Source of the DNA: Streptomyces marispadix
Lineage (GTDB): Bacteria > Actinomycetota > Actinomycetes > Streptomycetales > Streptomycetaceae
Direction: 5' to 3'
Length of the DNA: 64,000 nt
NCBI RefSeq assembly: GCF_022524345.1
Contig: NZ_JAKWJU010000002.1
Location: forward strand, 434,001-498,000
The position numbers were made by a program, and so were the translations under genes. Positions 41,645-50,961 of the stretch are shown here, one piece after another. Under the pieces are notes generated by a model that saw only the letters and a list, made by a program, of their open reading frames with translations, searched no databases and was not told the origin of the DNA. Numbering within the stretch: position 1 is the stretch's first letter; each line of letters starts with the position of its first letter.

Positions 41645-42319
41645 ATGAACAACTCACCGAGCAGCACAGCGCGCCTGGTCGGAGCCGGGCTCCGCGCTCT
41701 CCTCGTCCTGACGGTGGTGACGGGCGTCCTCTACCCGCTGGCCGTGACCGGCGTCGCCCAGGCTCTCTTCAACGAAAAGGCCGACGGCTCGGAGGTCAGA
41801 TCGAACGGCAAGGCCGTCGGGTCGAGCCTCATCGGCCAGACGTACGACCTGCCGAAGAAGGACCCCGACAACGCCGAGGAGGCCGCACGTCCGGACCTGA
41901 AGTGGTTCCAGCCGCGGCCGTCCAACGGCCTGGGCGTCAACAGCGTCAACACCCAGTACTCGATCATCCTCTCCGGGGCCACCAACCGGTCCGCCGACAA
42001 CCCCGAACTGATCCAGTGGGTCAAGGACGCCAAGAAGGCCGCGATCAGAGACAACACCGCGAAGGGCTACACGCCCAAGCCCTCGGACGTACCGGCCGAC
42101 GCCGTCACCTCCTCCGGCTCGGGCCTGGACCCGCACATCTCCCCCCAGTACGCGCAGCTCCAAGTCCGCCGCGTCGCCGAGCGGAACCACCTCGAGGTGA
42201 GGCAGGTCGAGAAGCTCGTCGAGGACCACACCGACGGCCGTACCCTCGGCTTCATGGGCGAGCCCCGCGTCAACGTTCTTCAGCTGAACATCGCTCTCAA
42301 GGAACTCACCGCGAAGTGA
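41645..42319 (+). CDS. kdpC: Potassium-transporting ATPase subunit C
   Basis: A 224-residue KdpC: one N-terminal membrane helix (RALLVLTVVTGVLYPLAVTGVAQALF) and a soluble domain with GSSLIGQTY, FQPRPS, SGSGLDPHISPQYAQLQ and RVNVLQLNIALKEL. It increases ATP affinity of KdpB. It starts 5 bases after the kdpB stop and completes the pump operon. Confidence 0.97.
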   Translation: MNNSPSSTARLVGAGLRALLVLTVVTGVLYPLAVTGVAQALFNEKADGSEVRSNGKAVGSSLIGQTYDLPKKDPDNAEEAARPDLKWFQPRPSNGLGVNSVNTQYSIILSGATNRSADNPELIQWVKDAKKAAIRDNTAKGYTPKPSDVPADAVTSSGSGLDPHISPQYAQLQVRRVAERNHLEVRQVEKLVEDHTDGRTLGFMGEPRVNVLQLNIALKELTAK

Positions 42320-42441
42320 CCGGGGCCACAGCAGCGGCCGGGAGCCTGCGGAACAAGGACCTCCTCGGGGTGGCTCCCGGCCCCCCTGCCGGCAGTCGAT
42401 GACGACACCCTTCTCACGCACGACAGAAAGGCGGCACACCG

Positions 42442-43125
42442 ATGACCCGGGTGCTGTTGGTGGAGGACGAAGCACAGCTCGTACGAGCCCTCGAGATCAA
42501 TCTGAAGGCGCGCAAGTACGAAGTCGACACCGCACCTGATGGAGGAACAGCTCTCCGGCTCGCCGCGGCGCGCCCCCCGGACGTCGTACTGCTGGACCTC
42601 GGCCTGCCCGACATGGACGGCATCGACGTCATCACCGGGCTTCGCGGCTGGACCCGTGTGCCGATCCTGGTGGTCTCCGCCCGCCAGACTTCGGACGAGA
42701 AAGTCGACGCACTCGACGCCGGGGCCGACGACTACATCACCAAGCCCTTCGACATCGCCGAACTACTCGCACGGCTGCGGGCCGCATCCCGGCGAACGGC
42801 TCCGGTGGCGCCCACCAACCCCCCGTTGACCGTCACGACCGAGGACTTCACCGTCGACCTGCTGGCGAAAAAGGTCAAACGCGACGGGCGCGACATCCGC
42901 CTCACCCCGACCGAATGGCACCTGCTGGAAGTGCTGATCCGCCACCGCGGACAACTGGTCAGCCAGAAACGGCTCCTGCAGGAAGTGTGGGGTCCCACCT
43001 ACGGCACACAGGCCAACTACCTCCGCGTCTACATGGCCCAGCTCAGACGCAAACTCGAAGCAGACCCCTCACACCCCCGCCACCTCATCACCGCCCCGGG
43101 CATGGGCTACCGCTTCGAGACCTGA
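42442..43125 (+). CDS. kdpE: Response regulator KdpE
   Basis: A 227-residue OmpR-family regulator. The receiver domain carries phospho-acceptor Asp52 in VVLLDLGLPDMDG and Lys in YITKPF. The C-terminal winged helix (LTPTEWHLLEVLIRHRGQLV, YGTQANYLRVYMAQLRRKLE) binds DNA. It is expected to activate kdpFABC on K+ limitation or osmotic stress. It lies between the pump genes and kdpD, so regulator precedes sensor, the reverse of the Escherichia coli order. Confidence 0.95.
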   Translation: MTRVLLVEDEAQLVRALEINLKARKYEVDTAPDGGTALRLAAARPPDVVLLDLGLPDMDGIDVITGLRGWTRVPILVVSARQTSDEKVDALDAGADDYITKPFDIAELLARLRAASRRTAPVAPTNPPLTVTTEDFTVDLLAKKVKRDGRDIRLTPTEWHLLEVLIRHRGQLVSQKRLLQEVWGPTYGTQANYLRVYMAQLRRKLEADPSHPRHLITAPGMGYRFET

Positions 43126-43205
43126 GTCCTCCCCACACCTGGCGGACCGTCCCGCACGAGGGGGCCAACCCCGGTACACAGTCCACGATCGCAAGGATCG
43201 CAACC

Positions 43206-45779
43206 ATGGCACGCGGCAAGCTTCGGATCTACCTCGGTGCGGCGCCAGGCGTCGGCAAGACCTACGCCATGCTCTCCGAGGCACACCGCCGCACCGAACG
43301 CGGCACGGACTGCGTCGTCGCCTTCGTGGAGCACTACAGCCGGCCACGCACCGAAGTGATGCTGCACGGCTTGGAGCAAGTACAGCGGCATGAGATCGAC
43401 TACCGCGACACCACCTTCACCGAGATGGACGTGGACGCAGTCCTCGAGCGCCGGCCCGCCGTCGCCCTCGTCGACGAACTCGCCCACACCAACGTCCCCG
43501 GCTCGCGCAACACCAAGCGCTGGCAGGACGTCGAAGAACTCCTCAACGCCGGCATCAGCGTCGTCTCCACGGTCAACATCCAGCACCTGGAATCCCTCGG
43601 CGACGTCGTGGAGTCCATCACGGGGATACGGCAGCGCGAGACCGTCCCCGACGAAGTAGTACGCAGAGCCGACCAGATCGAACTGGTCGACATGTCCCCG
43701 CAGGCGCTGCGCCGCCGCATGGCCCACGGAAACATCTACAAACCGGACAAGATTGACGCCGCACTCTCCAATTACTTCCGCCCCGGCAACCTCACCGCAC
43801 TCCGCGAACTCGCGCTGCTCTGGGTCGCCGACCGAGTCGACGAATACCTCCAGGAATACCGCGGCGAGCACAACATCCGCTCCACCTGGCAGGCCCGCGA
43901 ACGCATCGTCGTCGGACTCACCGGCGGCCCGGAGGGACGCACACTCATCCGCCGCGCCGCGCGGCTCGCCGAGAAAGGAGCCGGCGGCGAGGTCATGGCC
44001 GCCTACATCGCCCGCAGCGACGGCCTGACGTCCGTCTCCCCCAAGGAACTCGCCGTCCAGCGGACCCTGGTCGAGGACCTGGGCGGCACCTTCCACCACG
44101 TCATCGGCGACGACGTCCCGTCCGCCCTCCTGGACTTCGCACGCGGCGTCAACGCCACCCAGATCGTCCTCGGTTCCAGCCGCCGCAAGGCCTGGCAGTA
44201 CATCTTCGGCCCCGGCGTCGGCTCGACCGTGGCACGTGAGTCAGGCCCCGACCTGGACGTCCACATCGTCACCCACGAAGAGGTCGCCAAGGGCCGCGGA
44301 CTGCCGGTGGCTCGCGGCGCGCGGCTCGGCCGCTCCCGGATCATGGGGGGCTGGGTCGTGGGCGTCGCAGGACCTGCGCTCCTGACCCTCCTTCTCAACG
44401 GCGTCGCTCCCGACGTCGGCCTCGCCAACGACATGCTGCTCTTCCTCGCACTCACTGTCGCGGCGGCCCTCGTCGGCGGGCTGATGCCCGCGCTGGTCTC
44501 CGCAGCCGTGGGGTCGCTGCTGCTGAACTACTACTTCACCCTGCCGACGCACCGGCTGACCATCTCCGACCCCAAGAACATCGTCGCCATCATCGTCTTC
44601 GTGGCCGTGGCGGTCTCGGTCGCCTCCGTGGTCGACCTTGCCGCCAGGCGCACACACCAGGCAGCCCGGCTACGTGCCGAATCCGAAATCCTCTCGTTCC
44701 TGGCCGGCAGCGTGCTGCGATTCGGGGCATCGCCCGCGCAGCGAGGTGAAGAAGCGGGCCTGGAGGCACTCCTCGACCGCGTGCGCGAGACCTTCAACAT
44801 GGAATCTGTCGCGCTCCTGGAGAGGGAGAGCGACGTCGCCCCCTGGACCTGTACGGGGAGCGTCGGCAACACCCGTCCCCTCGGACGGCCCGAGGACGCC
44901 GACGTGGACGTGCCCGTCGGCGACCACATGGCGCTGGCCCTCTCCGGCCGCGTCCTGCCCGCCGGGGACCGACGCTTGCTGTCCGCCTTCGCCGCGCAGG
45001 CAGCGCTCGTACTCGACCGCCAGCGCCTGGTCGGCGAGGCCGAACAGGCCCGCGAACTCGCCGAGGGCAACCGCATCCGGACCGCACTGCTCGCAGCAGT
45101 CAGCCACGATCTGCGCACCCCGCTGGCCGGGATCAAAGCATCGGTGACCTCCCTGCGCTCCGGCGACGTCGACTGGTCCGAAGAGGACCAGGCCGAGCTG
45201 CTGGCCGGGATCGAGGAAGGAGCCGACCGCCTCGACAACCTCGTCGGCAACCTGCTCGACATGTCGCGCCTGCAGACCGGAACGATCACACCGCTCATCC
45301 GCGAGATCGACCTCGAGGAGGTCGTGCCGATGGCTCTCGGCGGAGTGCCCGACGACAGAGTCGAGCTGGACATCCCCGAAGACCTGCCCATGGTCGCCGT
45401 AGATCCCGGGCTCCTGGAACGCGCTGTCGCCAACATCGTCGAGAACGCCGTCAAGTACACCCCGGACAACCTGCCGGTGCTGGTCTCTGCCAGCGCGATC
45501 GCGCACCGCGTGGAGGTCCGCGTGGTCGATCAGGGTCCCGGCGTCCCCGACGAGGCGAAAGACCGGATCTTCGCGCCCTTCCAACGCTACGGCGACGCCC
45601 CCCGCGGCACCGGAGTCGGCCTCGGCCTGGCCGTCGCCCGCGGCTTCGCGGAAGCCATGGGCGGCACACTCACCGCGGAGGACACCCCTGGCGGAGGCTT
45701 CACCATGGTCCTGACCCTCACGCCCGCCGCAGGCCACTCACCGACGACTCCCGACCTCTCCGCCAGGGCGACTTCGTGA
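43206..45779 (+). CDS. kdpD: Sensor histidine kinase KdpD
   Basis: An 857-residue KdpD. The N-terminal KdpD domain (GKLRIYLGAAPGVGKTYAML Walker A, about 1-210) is followed by a universal-stress-like domain (about 235-365), four membrane helices (about 380-480) and a GAF-like region. The kinase core has His634 in VSHDLRTPLAG and an ATPase domain with N and G boxes (NIVENAVKY, GTGVGLGLAVA). It senses K+/ionic state and phosphorylates KdpE. ATG at 43206 has AAGGA upstream; open frame before it is not supported. Confidence 0.96.
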   Translation: MARGKLRIYLGAAPGVGKTYAMLSEAHRRTERGTDCVVAFVEHYSRPRTEVMLHGLEQVQRHEIDYRDTTFTEMDVDAVLERRPAVALVDELAHTNVPGSRNTKRWQDVEELLNAGISVVSTVNIQHLESLGDVVESITGIRQRETVPDEVVRRADQIELVDMSPQALRRRMAHGNIYKPDKIDAALSNYFRPGNLTALRELALLWVADRVDEYLQEYRGEHNIRSTWQARERIVVGLTGGPEGRTLIRRAARLAEKGAGGEVMAAYIARSDGLTSVSPKELAVQRTLVEDLGGTFHHVIGDDVPSALLDFARGVNATQIVLGSSRRKAWQYIFGPGVGSTVARESGPDLDVHIVTHEEVAKGRGLPVARGARLGRSRIMGGWVVGVAGPALLTLLLNGVAPDVGLANDMLLFLALTVAAALVGGLMPALVSAAVGSLLLNYYFTLPTHRLTISDPKNIVAIIVFVAVAVSVASVVDLAARRTHQAARLRAESEILSFLAGSVLRFGASPAQRGEEAGLEALLDRVRETFNMESVALLERESDVAPWTCTGSVGNTRPLGRPEDADVDVPVGDHMALALSGRVLPAGDRRLLSAFAAQAALVLDRQRLVGEAEQARELAEGNRIRTALLAAVSHDLRTPLAGIKASVTSLRSGDVDWSEEDQAELLAGIEEGADRLDNLVGNLLDMSRLQTGTITPLIREIDLEEVVPMALGGVPDDRVELDIPEDLPMVAVDPGLLERAVANIVENAVKYTPDNLPVLVSASAIAHRVEVRVVDQGPGVPDEAKDRIFAPFQRYGDAPRGTGVGLGLAVARGFAEAMGGTLTAEDTPGGGFTMVLTLTPAAGHSPTTPDLSARATS

Positions 45780-46276
45780 TGCATGCCAGGGCCGGGCCAT
45801 CGAGTACACAGCCGTCAGTGAAGAGCAAGGCGGCCTGACGGGACGGTACCCGGCGGCATTCTGTGCACCATGTGCACTTGCTGCGGTGCGGCTCACGGCC
45901 GGGCCGGCGGCCGCGGAGACGGAGGCCGGGCTCAACTTCAGCCTGCGTGACGGCTCGGCCGCGGCGCGGCCCGCCGTCCCCGCACAGCAGTTGGTCGACG
46001 TGCACGCGCGGTGTCGTTCCCGGCATCCCTGACCTGACCGCCGGCTCGATGATCTCCTCTTCCATTTCCGACGTGCCGCCCGGCGATGCCGACCGCGCGG
46101 GGGCGGTGGTGTGCCACGCCGCGCCCGAGGGACCGTCTCCCGGGGGGCTTGGTCAGGCCGCGCGCCGGCGATGAGATGGCGGGCCCCGGCCGGTCGTCAT
46201 TGCGAGGGATGCCGCGCGGACACCCCGGGGGACGCGTATGCCGAGGGCGGCGCCGAAGCGAGGACAGGGAGAGACC
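45780..46276. other. Intergenic region after kdpD
   Basis: About 500 bases with no supported gene. Open frames on both strands lack ribosome sites and family resemblance. No strong terminator hairpin was recognised near the kdpD stop. Confidence 0.45.
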
Positions 46277-46777
46277 ATGAGCGACGTTAAGCGAGAGGCC
46301 GCACGGGGAGCCCTGCGGAGACCGGTGCCCCATCCCGCCCTGCGGCGGCTCGAACCGCTCGTCGGCGAGTGGGACATGTGGGCCATGGACGGGCAGGCGG
46401 GGCCGGTGCGCGGCTGGTTCGACTGGGCCGAAGGCGGCGCCTTCCTCGTCCAGCGCACGGACGTGACGGCCACGACCCGCGTCCCCGCGGCGTGGGAGGG
46501 GCACCTGCCGTTCCCGACGGTCACGATGACCGGATACGACGACTCCACGGGCGAGTTCACGACGCTGTACGCAGACGGGCGCGGCGTCGCCCGCGTGTAC
46601 GGAACGGCCGTCGGCGACGGCGCCTGGCGGATGTGGCGGTCCGCCGAGGGTTTCCACCAGCGGTTCTCCGCGACCGTGGACGCGCTCGGGGGCACCATCA
46701 CCGGCGCCTGGGAGCAGTCGGCCGACGGCAAGGACTGGGAACGCGACTTCAGCGTGGAGTATGTACGGGTGCGGTGA
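46277..46777 (+). CDS. Conserved hypothetical protein (lipocalin-like, DUF1579-type)
   Basis: A 166-residue soluble protein. HPALRRLEPLVGEWDMWAMDG near the N-terminus and the repeated beta-strand pattern (GWFDWAEGGAFLVQRTD, YDDSTGEFTTLYADGRGVARVY, FSATVDALGGTITGAWEQSADGKDWERDF) resemble small beta-barrel proteins such as DUF1579. Ligand and function unknown. The ATG at 46277 has GGGAGAG in front. Single-gene unit. Confidence 0.8.
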   Translation: MSDVKREAARGALRRPVPHPALRRLEPLVGEWDMWAMDGQAGPVRGWFDWAEGGAFLVQRTDVTATTRVPAAWEGHLPFPTVTMTGYDDSTGEFTTLYADGRGVARVYGTAVGDGAWRMWRSAEGFHQRFSATVDALGGTITGAWEQSADGKDWERDFSVEYVRVR

Positions 46778-46983
46778 GGCGCGGACGGGGTGATCTCCAC
46801 GGGCAGTGATCTCCGGGGCGGGATCTCCGGGGCGGTGATCCCCGGGGACGGGAGAGGCCCCGTTCCCGCCGTCGCTTCCGCCCGGTTCCGTACGTACGGC
46901 CTACGGCCTACGGCCTGCCGTTACGGTGGCGGACCGATGGGGCGGACCGGCGGAGCCGCGCGTCGGCCGAGGGGGGAGATCAC

Positions 46984-47841
46984 ATGGGTGCGGAGCCTGG
47001 GCCTCCGGTGCTGTGGCTGGGCGGGCCGCCGGGCGCGGGCAAGACGACCGTGGCGCGGCTGATCGCCCGGCGTCACGGACTGCGCTGGTACAACGCCGAC
47101 GCCCACACCTGGGAGCACCGGGCCCGCGCCGTCGCGAACGGGCACGCCCAGGCGATCCGCTGGGAGGAGCTGCCCCGCGCGGAGCGCTGGACGGGACCGC
47201 TGCCCGAACTGCTGGCGATGTCCCTGCACCACGAGCGGGGCGCGATGGTCGCGGACGATCTGCGTGCGCTGCCCGCGTGTCCGGCCACCATCGCCGAGGG
47301 GACGCCGGTCACCCCGGAGGTCGCCGGCGCCTTCGGGCGTGCGCTGTGGCTGCTGCCCACACACGCCGTCCAGGAGCAGCGCCTGCTGGAGCGCGGCATG
47401 TCGCCGCGGGACGGCGCGTTCCGCCTCTACCGGGGGCTGCTCGACGTGATCGAGGACCAGGTGGAGGCGTACGGCGGCAGACGGCTGCGCGTGGACGGCT
47501 CGCAGAGCGCCGAGGAGACCGCCGCCGAGGTGGAGGCGGCCTTCTCCTCGTCCCTCGCGGAAGGCCCGGTGGCGGGGACGGCCGCCGAGCGCCGCGCTCT
47601 GCTGCGCTACGGCAACAGGGCCCTCGTCGCACAGCACGAGCAGTTCTTCGCCCGTCCCTGGGCGCCGCCCGCCCCGCCGGACGCGGCAACGGCCTTCGCG
47701 TGCGAATGCGGGGACACCGGCTGCACCGAGGACGTCGAGCTGCCCGTGGCGCGCTTCCCCCGGCCGCCGGAGCCGCTGTCCGCTCCGGTGCTCGCCGACG
47801 GGCACAACGCCCCGGCGTGGCCCGTCAGTTGCCCAGGCTGA
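46984..47841 (+). CDS. P-loop kinase-like protein with a C-terminal Cys-rich motif
   Basis: A 285-residue protein. GGPPGAGKTTVARLIARRHG (about residues 14-33) is a Walker A loop as in small-molecule kinases, and TIAEGTPVTPE could be the second acidic motif. The C-terminal part has FACECGDTGCTEDVELPVARF, a Cys-x-Cys-x4-Cys cluster that may bind zinc. It resembles uncharacterised actinobacterial adenylate/shikimate-kinase-fold proteins. Substrate unknown. Its last 17 bases overlap the convergent phosphatase-like gene. Confidence 0.8.
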   Translation: MGAEPGPPVLWLGGPPGAGKTTVARLIARRHGLRWYNADAHTWEHRARAVANGHAQAIRWEELPRAERWTGPLPELLAMSLHHERGAMVADDLRALPACPATIAEGTPVTPEVAGAFGRALWLLPTHAVQEQRLLERGMSPRDGAFRLYRGLLDVIEDQVEAYGGRRLRVDGSQSAEETAAEVEAAFSSSLAEGPVAGTAAERRALLRYGNRALVAQHEQFFARPWAPPAPPDAATAFACECGDTGCTEDVELPVARFPRPPEPLSAPVLADGHNAPAWPVSCPG

Positions 47842-48394
47842 GGCTCCAGTCACCGGCGTGCCCGGAGAGCGTGAGTACGGCCAGCGGCTGGGCGTCGACC
47901 TGCCAGTACGCCTGGGGCGGCGCCTTCAGCACGTAGCACAGAGCGGCCCGCATCACCCCGGGCTCGGTCACGGCGACGATCCAGCTGCCGTCGCCGACGG
48001 GCCGGGTGTCGAGCCAGCCGCCGATGCGCTGGATGAACGTCACCAGGGACTCGCCGCCGTGCGGCGCGGAACGCGGATCCGACAGCCATGCCTGTACGGC
48101 CTGCGGCTCACGAGCGGCGACCTCCCGCAGGGTGTATCCGCTCCAGCGGCCCATGTCGCAGTCGCGCAGGGCCGGTTGGGCCACCGGGGAGAGGCCGAGG
48201 GAGAGACCCGTCTCGCGGCAGCGCACGGACGGGGAGCAGTACCGCAGCTCTGCGGCGGCCAGATGGGAGAGCGAGGGACCGGCCGTCTTGACTTCGTGCC
48301 ATCCCGTGGCGTCGAGGGAGCGGCTGTCCCCGAACCGCACATCGAGCACTGATGAGCTGCGGCTGGATGCCAGCAGGGTGAGGCGAAGGGCCAT
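47825..48394 (-). CDS. Degenerate histidine-phosphatase-family protein
   Basis: A 189-residue phosphoglycerate-mutase-fold protein: YCSPSVRCRETGLSLGL, CDMGRWSGYTLREVAAREPQAVQAWLSDP and HGGESLVTFIQRIGGWL match the family. The N-terminal catalytic RHG motif is replaced by LLASSRSSS, and the second catalytic His (usually HGGVxR) by TEPGVMRAAL. It probably lacks the usual phosphohistidine chemistry. It overlaps the P-loop gene tail to tail. A binding or regulatory role is possible. Confidence 0.78.
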   Translation of the reverse strand: MALRLTLLASSRSSSVLDVRFGDSRSLDATGWHEVKTAGPSLSHLAAAELRYCSPSVRCRETGLSLGLSPVAQPALRDCDMGRWSGYTLREVAAREPQAVQAWLSDPRSAPHGGESLVTFIQRIGGWLDTRPVGDGSWIVAVTEPGVMRAALCYVLKAPPQAYWQVDAQPLAVLTLSGHAGDWSLSLGN

Positions 48395-48647
48395 CCGGCG
48401 ATCGTAGAGCGATCAGCGTCCTACTTCGATAGGACGTTCGTCATTCCCGCCCCTGCTCGGGGGCACTGTGGTGGACACCACTCGCCGAGAGCGGTGCAAT
48501 GAAAGCGCACGTCATCATCGCGGTCATCACTGTCATTGCGGGTCGTTGCGGTCACCTCCGTCGTCGCGGTCGTTACGGTCGTTGCGGTCCTCACGGGGCA
48601 TCGCGACCGGGTGCGCCCGGGAGCGGCGGGCACGGGAGCGGGCGGTC

Positions 48648-49619
48648 GTGGAACTGGACGAGGTCGCGGACGAGTTGTACGGGCTGCTCCCGCAGGAGTT
48701 CACCGCCGCACGGGACGACCGCGCGCAGCGGGCGCGCCGCGAAGGACAGCGCGAGCTGGCCGCCCGCATCCGCGCTCTGCGCCGCCCCACGCTGGCCGCC
48801 TGGGCGAGCAATCTGCTGGTACGGGAGCAGGGCGAGCAGGTCGCGCCGCTGCTGCACCTCGGCGAGGAACTGCGCGGCGCCCACCGCAGTCTGGACGGCG
48901 AGGAGCTGCGTGCCCTCTCCCGCAGGCAGCATCAGCTCGTCAGCGCCCTGGCCAGGCAGGCCGAACGGCTCGCCTCCGCCGCCGGGCAGCCCCTGGGAGC
49001 GCAGGCACAGCAGGAGGTCGCCCAGACGTTGCACGCCGTGCTGACGGATCCCGACGCCGCGCAGGAGTGGGCGGCTGGACGGCTGGCGAGGCCGCTGACC
49101 GCCACGGCCGGTTTCGACGCGGCGGCACGCGAGGCGGCGGCTGCACCGGCCGGGGTCCGCGCCGGGCGTGGAGCCGCCGAGTCCGCCGCGCGGGCCGCCA
49201 CCGGGACCGGCAAGCGCACCGCGAAGGACGCCGCCGCGGGCACCGCGACGGAGACCGGCGTACGGAGACCGAAGAGCGATCAGCGGGCGGCGAGGACGGC
49301 GGAGCAGAACCGCAAGAAGGCGGAGCAGAACCGCAAGGCGGAGCGGGCCGCCGCACGCGAGGCCGCCGACGAGGCACGACGCCTGCGCAGCGAGGCGGAC
49401 GCCGCGCATGAGGAGACCGCGGCAGCACACGCGGAACGCGAGGACGCGGAGGAACGCGTCGAGCGGCTGCGCGGTGAGCTGCGCGAGGCGGAGGAGGCCC
49501 GTAAGGAGTCGCGGAAGCGGGCACGTGACGCGGAGCGCGCCGGACGGGAGGCGGACCGGCGGGCGGAGCAGGCCGAACAGGCGGCGGACCAGGCCCGGCG
49601 AAAGGCAGGGACGTCATAG
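48648..49619 (+). CDS. Hypothetical coiled-coil protein
   Basis: A 323-residue protein. A conserved N-terminal part (ELDEVADELYGLLPQEFTAARDD, LAARIRALRRPTLAAWASNLLVRE, about residues 1-110) precedes an Ala/Glu/Arg-rich C-terminal half predicted as long coiled coil (heptad-like ERAAAREAADEARRL). I chose GTG at 48648 because GGGAG lies 9 bases upstream and the product then begins like relatives. The upstream 180 codable bases are GTCGTTGCGGTC-type repeats (about 48530-48597). Function unknown; the family is common in streptomycetes. Confidence 0.78.
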   Translation: MELDEVADELYGLLPQEFTAARDDRAQRARREGQRELAARIRALRRPTLAAWASNLLVREQGEQVAPLLHLGEELRGAHRSLDGEELRALSRRQHQLVSALARQAERLASAAGQPLGAQAQQEVAQTLHAVLTDPDAAQEWAAGRLARPLTATAGFDAAAREAAAAPAGVRAGRGAAESAARAATGTGKRTAKDAAAGTATETGVRRPKSDQRAARTAEQNRKKAEQNRKAERAAAREAADEARRLRSEADAAHEETAAAHAEREDAEERVERLRGELREAEEARKESRKRARDAERAGREADRRAEQAEQAADQARRKAGTS

Positions 49620-49748
49620 GCGGGGACGTCATAGGCAAGGACTTCAATGGCGGGGCGTCCAAGGGCGGGGCCCGTTCCCGCTGGCGCATACGGCGACCCT
49701 CGAAAGGCGCTTGCGGCCCGCACCGGGACTCGGAGCCCGCACGGTGAC

Positions 49749-50756
49749 TCACGGCCGCTCGCGCACCACGTCCCCCGGCGACTTGTCGTCCCGCAGCCCC
49801 AGATAACGCGGGTGCCGCAGCCTTCCGTCCCTCGTCCACTCCGTGAAGCCGATCTCCGCGACGAGTTCCGGTGACACCCAGTGGGCGCCCCTCTCCCGCA
49901 CGGGATCGGCGAACGGCGAGCGTGGCCGCTCCAGTTCGTCCATCCTGCGCCGCAGGTCCAGCAGCGTCGCCCGGTCGTAGCCGGTGCCCACCTTGCCCGC
50001 GTACCGCAGGCGTCCGCGCTCGTGGTAGCCGAGCAGCAGCGCGCCGAACCCCGTTCTGCTGCCCGCGGGTTCGGTGAAGCCTCCGACGACGAACTCCTGG
50101 CCCGCGGCGCACTTGAGCTTCAGCCAGTCCGGGGACCGTCTCGTCGCATACCGGCCCTCGGCGACCTTGGCGATCAGTCCCTCCCAGCCGCGCCCGCAGG
50201 CCTCGTCCAGCAGTCGCTGCCCGCCCTGGTTGCGGTGGGTGGTGAAGCGCAGCGGGCCGTGGAAGCGCAGGGCGCGGCGCAGCAGCGACTTGCGGACGCG
50301 CAGCGGCAGGGCCCGTACGTCCTGGCCGTCGAGCCGCAGCAGGTCGAAGAGGTAGTACGTCACGGCGACGGGCGAGGCACGTGCCTGCCGTGGGTCCGTG
50401 AGCTGCATGCGCTGCTGGAGCCGGGAGAAGTCGGTACGGCCGTGCGAGAAGGCGACGATCTCGCCGTCGGCGGTGAAGTCCGGGCAGTCCTGATCGGCCA
50501 GGGCGTCGACGATCTCGGGATAGGTGCCGTTCAGGGGCTGGCCGGTGCGGGACAGCAGCCGGACCCGGTCCCCTTCGCGTACGGCCAGGACGCGGACGCC
50601 GTCGAGTTTGCGCTCGAAAATCCAGCCGCCTCCGGAGAAGTCACGCCGGTCGCTGAGCGTCGCCAGCATGGGGCTCGCGGCCAGCTCGGCGCCCGGCGGG
50701 GCGCCGCGCAGCCGGTTGCGGTGCCCGGCGGGCAGCGCGTCCAGCAGTGTGCTCAT
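49749..50756 (-). CDS. ATP-dependent DNA ligase (LigD ligase-domain type)
   Basis: A 335-residue ligase with the nucleotidyl-transfer motif Lys50-Leu-Asp-Gly in FERKLDGVRV, later motifs DGEIVAF, WEGLIAKV and SPDWLKLKC, and a C-terminal OB part (GALLLGYHERGRLRYAGKVGTGYD). It matches the ligase domain used in non-homologous end joining, without polymerase or nuclease domains. ATG at 50756 has GAGGAG 9 bases upstream. No Ku or primase gene is in the window. A back-up repair role is likely. Confidence 0.93.
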   Translation of the reverse strand: MSTLLDALPAGHRNRLRGAPPGAELAASPMLATLSDRRDFSGGGWIFERKLDGVRVLAVREGDRVRLLSRTGQPLNGTYPEIVDALADQDCPDFTADGEIVAFSHGRTDFSRLQQRMQLTDPRQARASPVAVTYYLFDLLRLDGQDVRALPLRVRKSLLRRALRFHGPLRFTTHRNQGGQRLLDEACGRGWEGLIAKVAEGRYATRRSPDWLKLKCAAGQEFVVGGFTEPAGSRTGFGALLLGYHERGRLRYAGKVGTGYDRATLLDLRRRMDELERPRSPFADPVRERGAHWVSPELVAEIGFTEWTRDGRLRHPRYLGLRDDKSPGDVVRERP

Positions 50757-50961
50757 GGCTGTGGCTCCTCCCTGGTCGCGGTGGCAGGTACCCCGGTGCG
50801 TACGGGCCATGCTGCGGGCGTACGCGGCGCCGGGCGGGCGGAGGTGCGCGGAGTCCACGGGCCGTGCCACGCCCGCTTCCGTGCCCCCTGTTCCCGACCG
50901 TCCGCCCCGTCCCTCCCGCTTCGGCCGTCCGCTCCGCCCGTCAGCTCCGGCCGTTCCCGCC

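Noticed and set aside
49621..49745. Short repeats GGGACGTCATAGGC after the coiled-coil gene as a CRISPR-like array
   Set aside because: Only two partial copies of a GGCGGGGACGTCATAGG-like word without spacers; simple local duplication.
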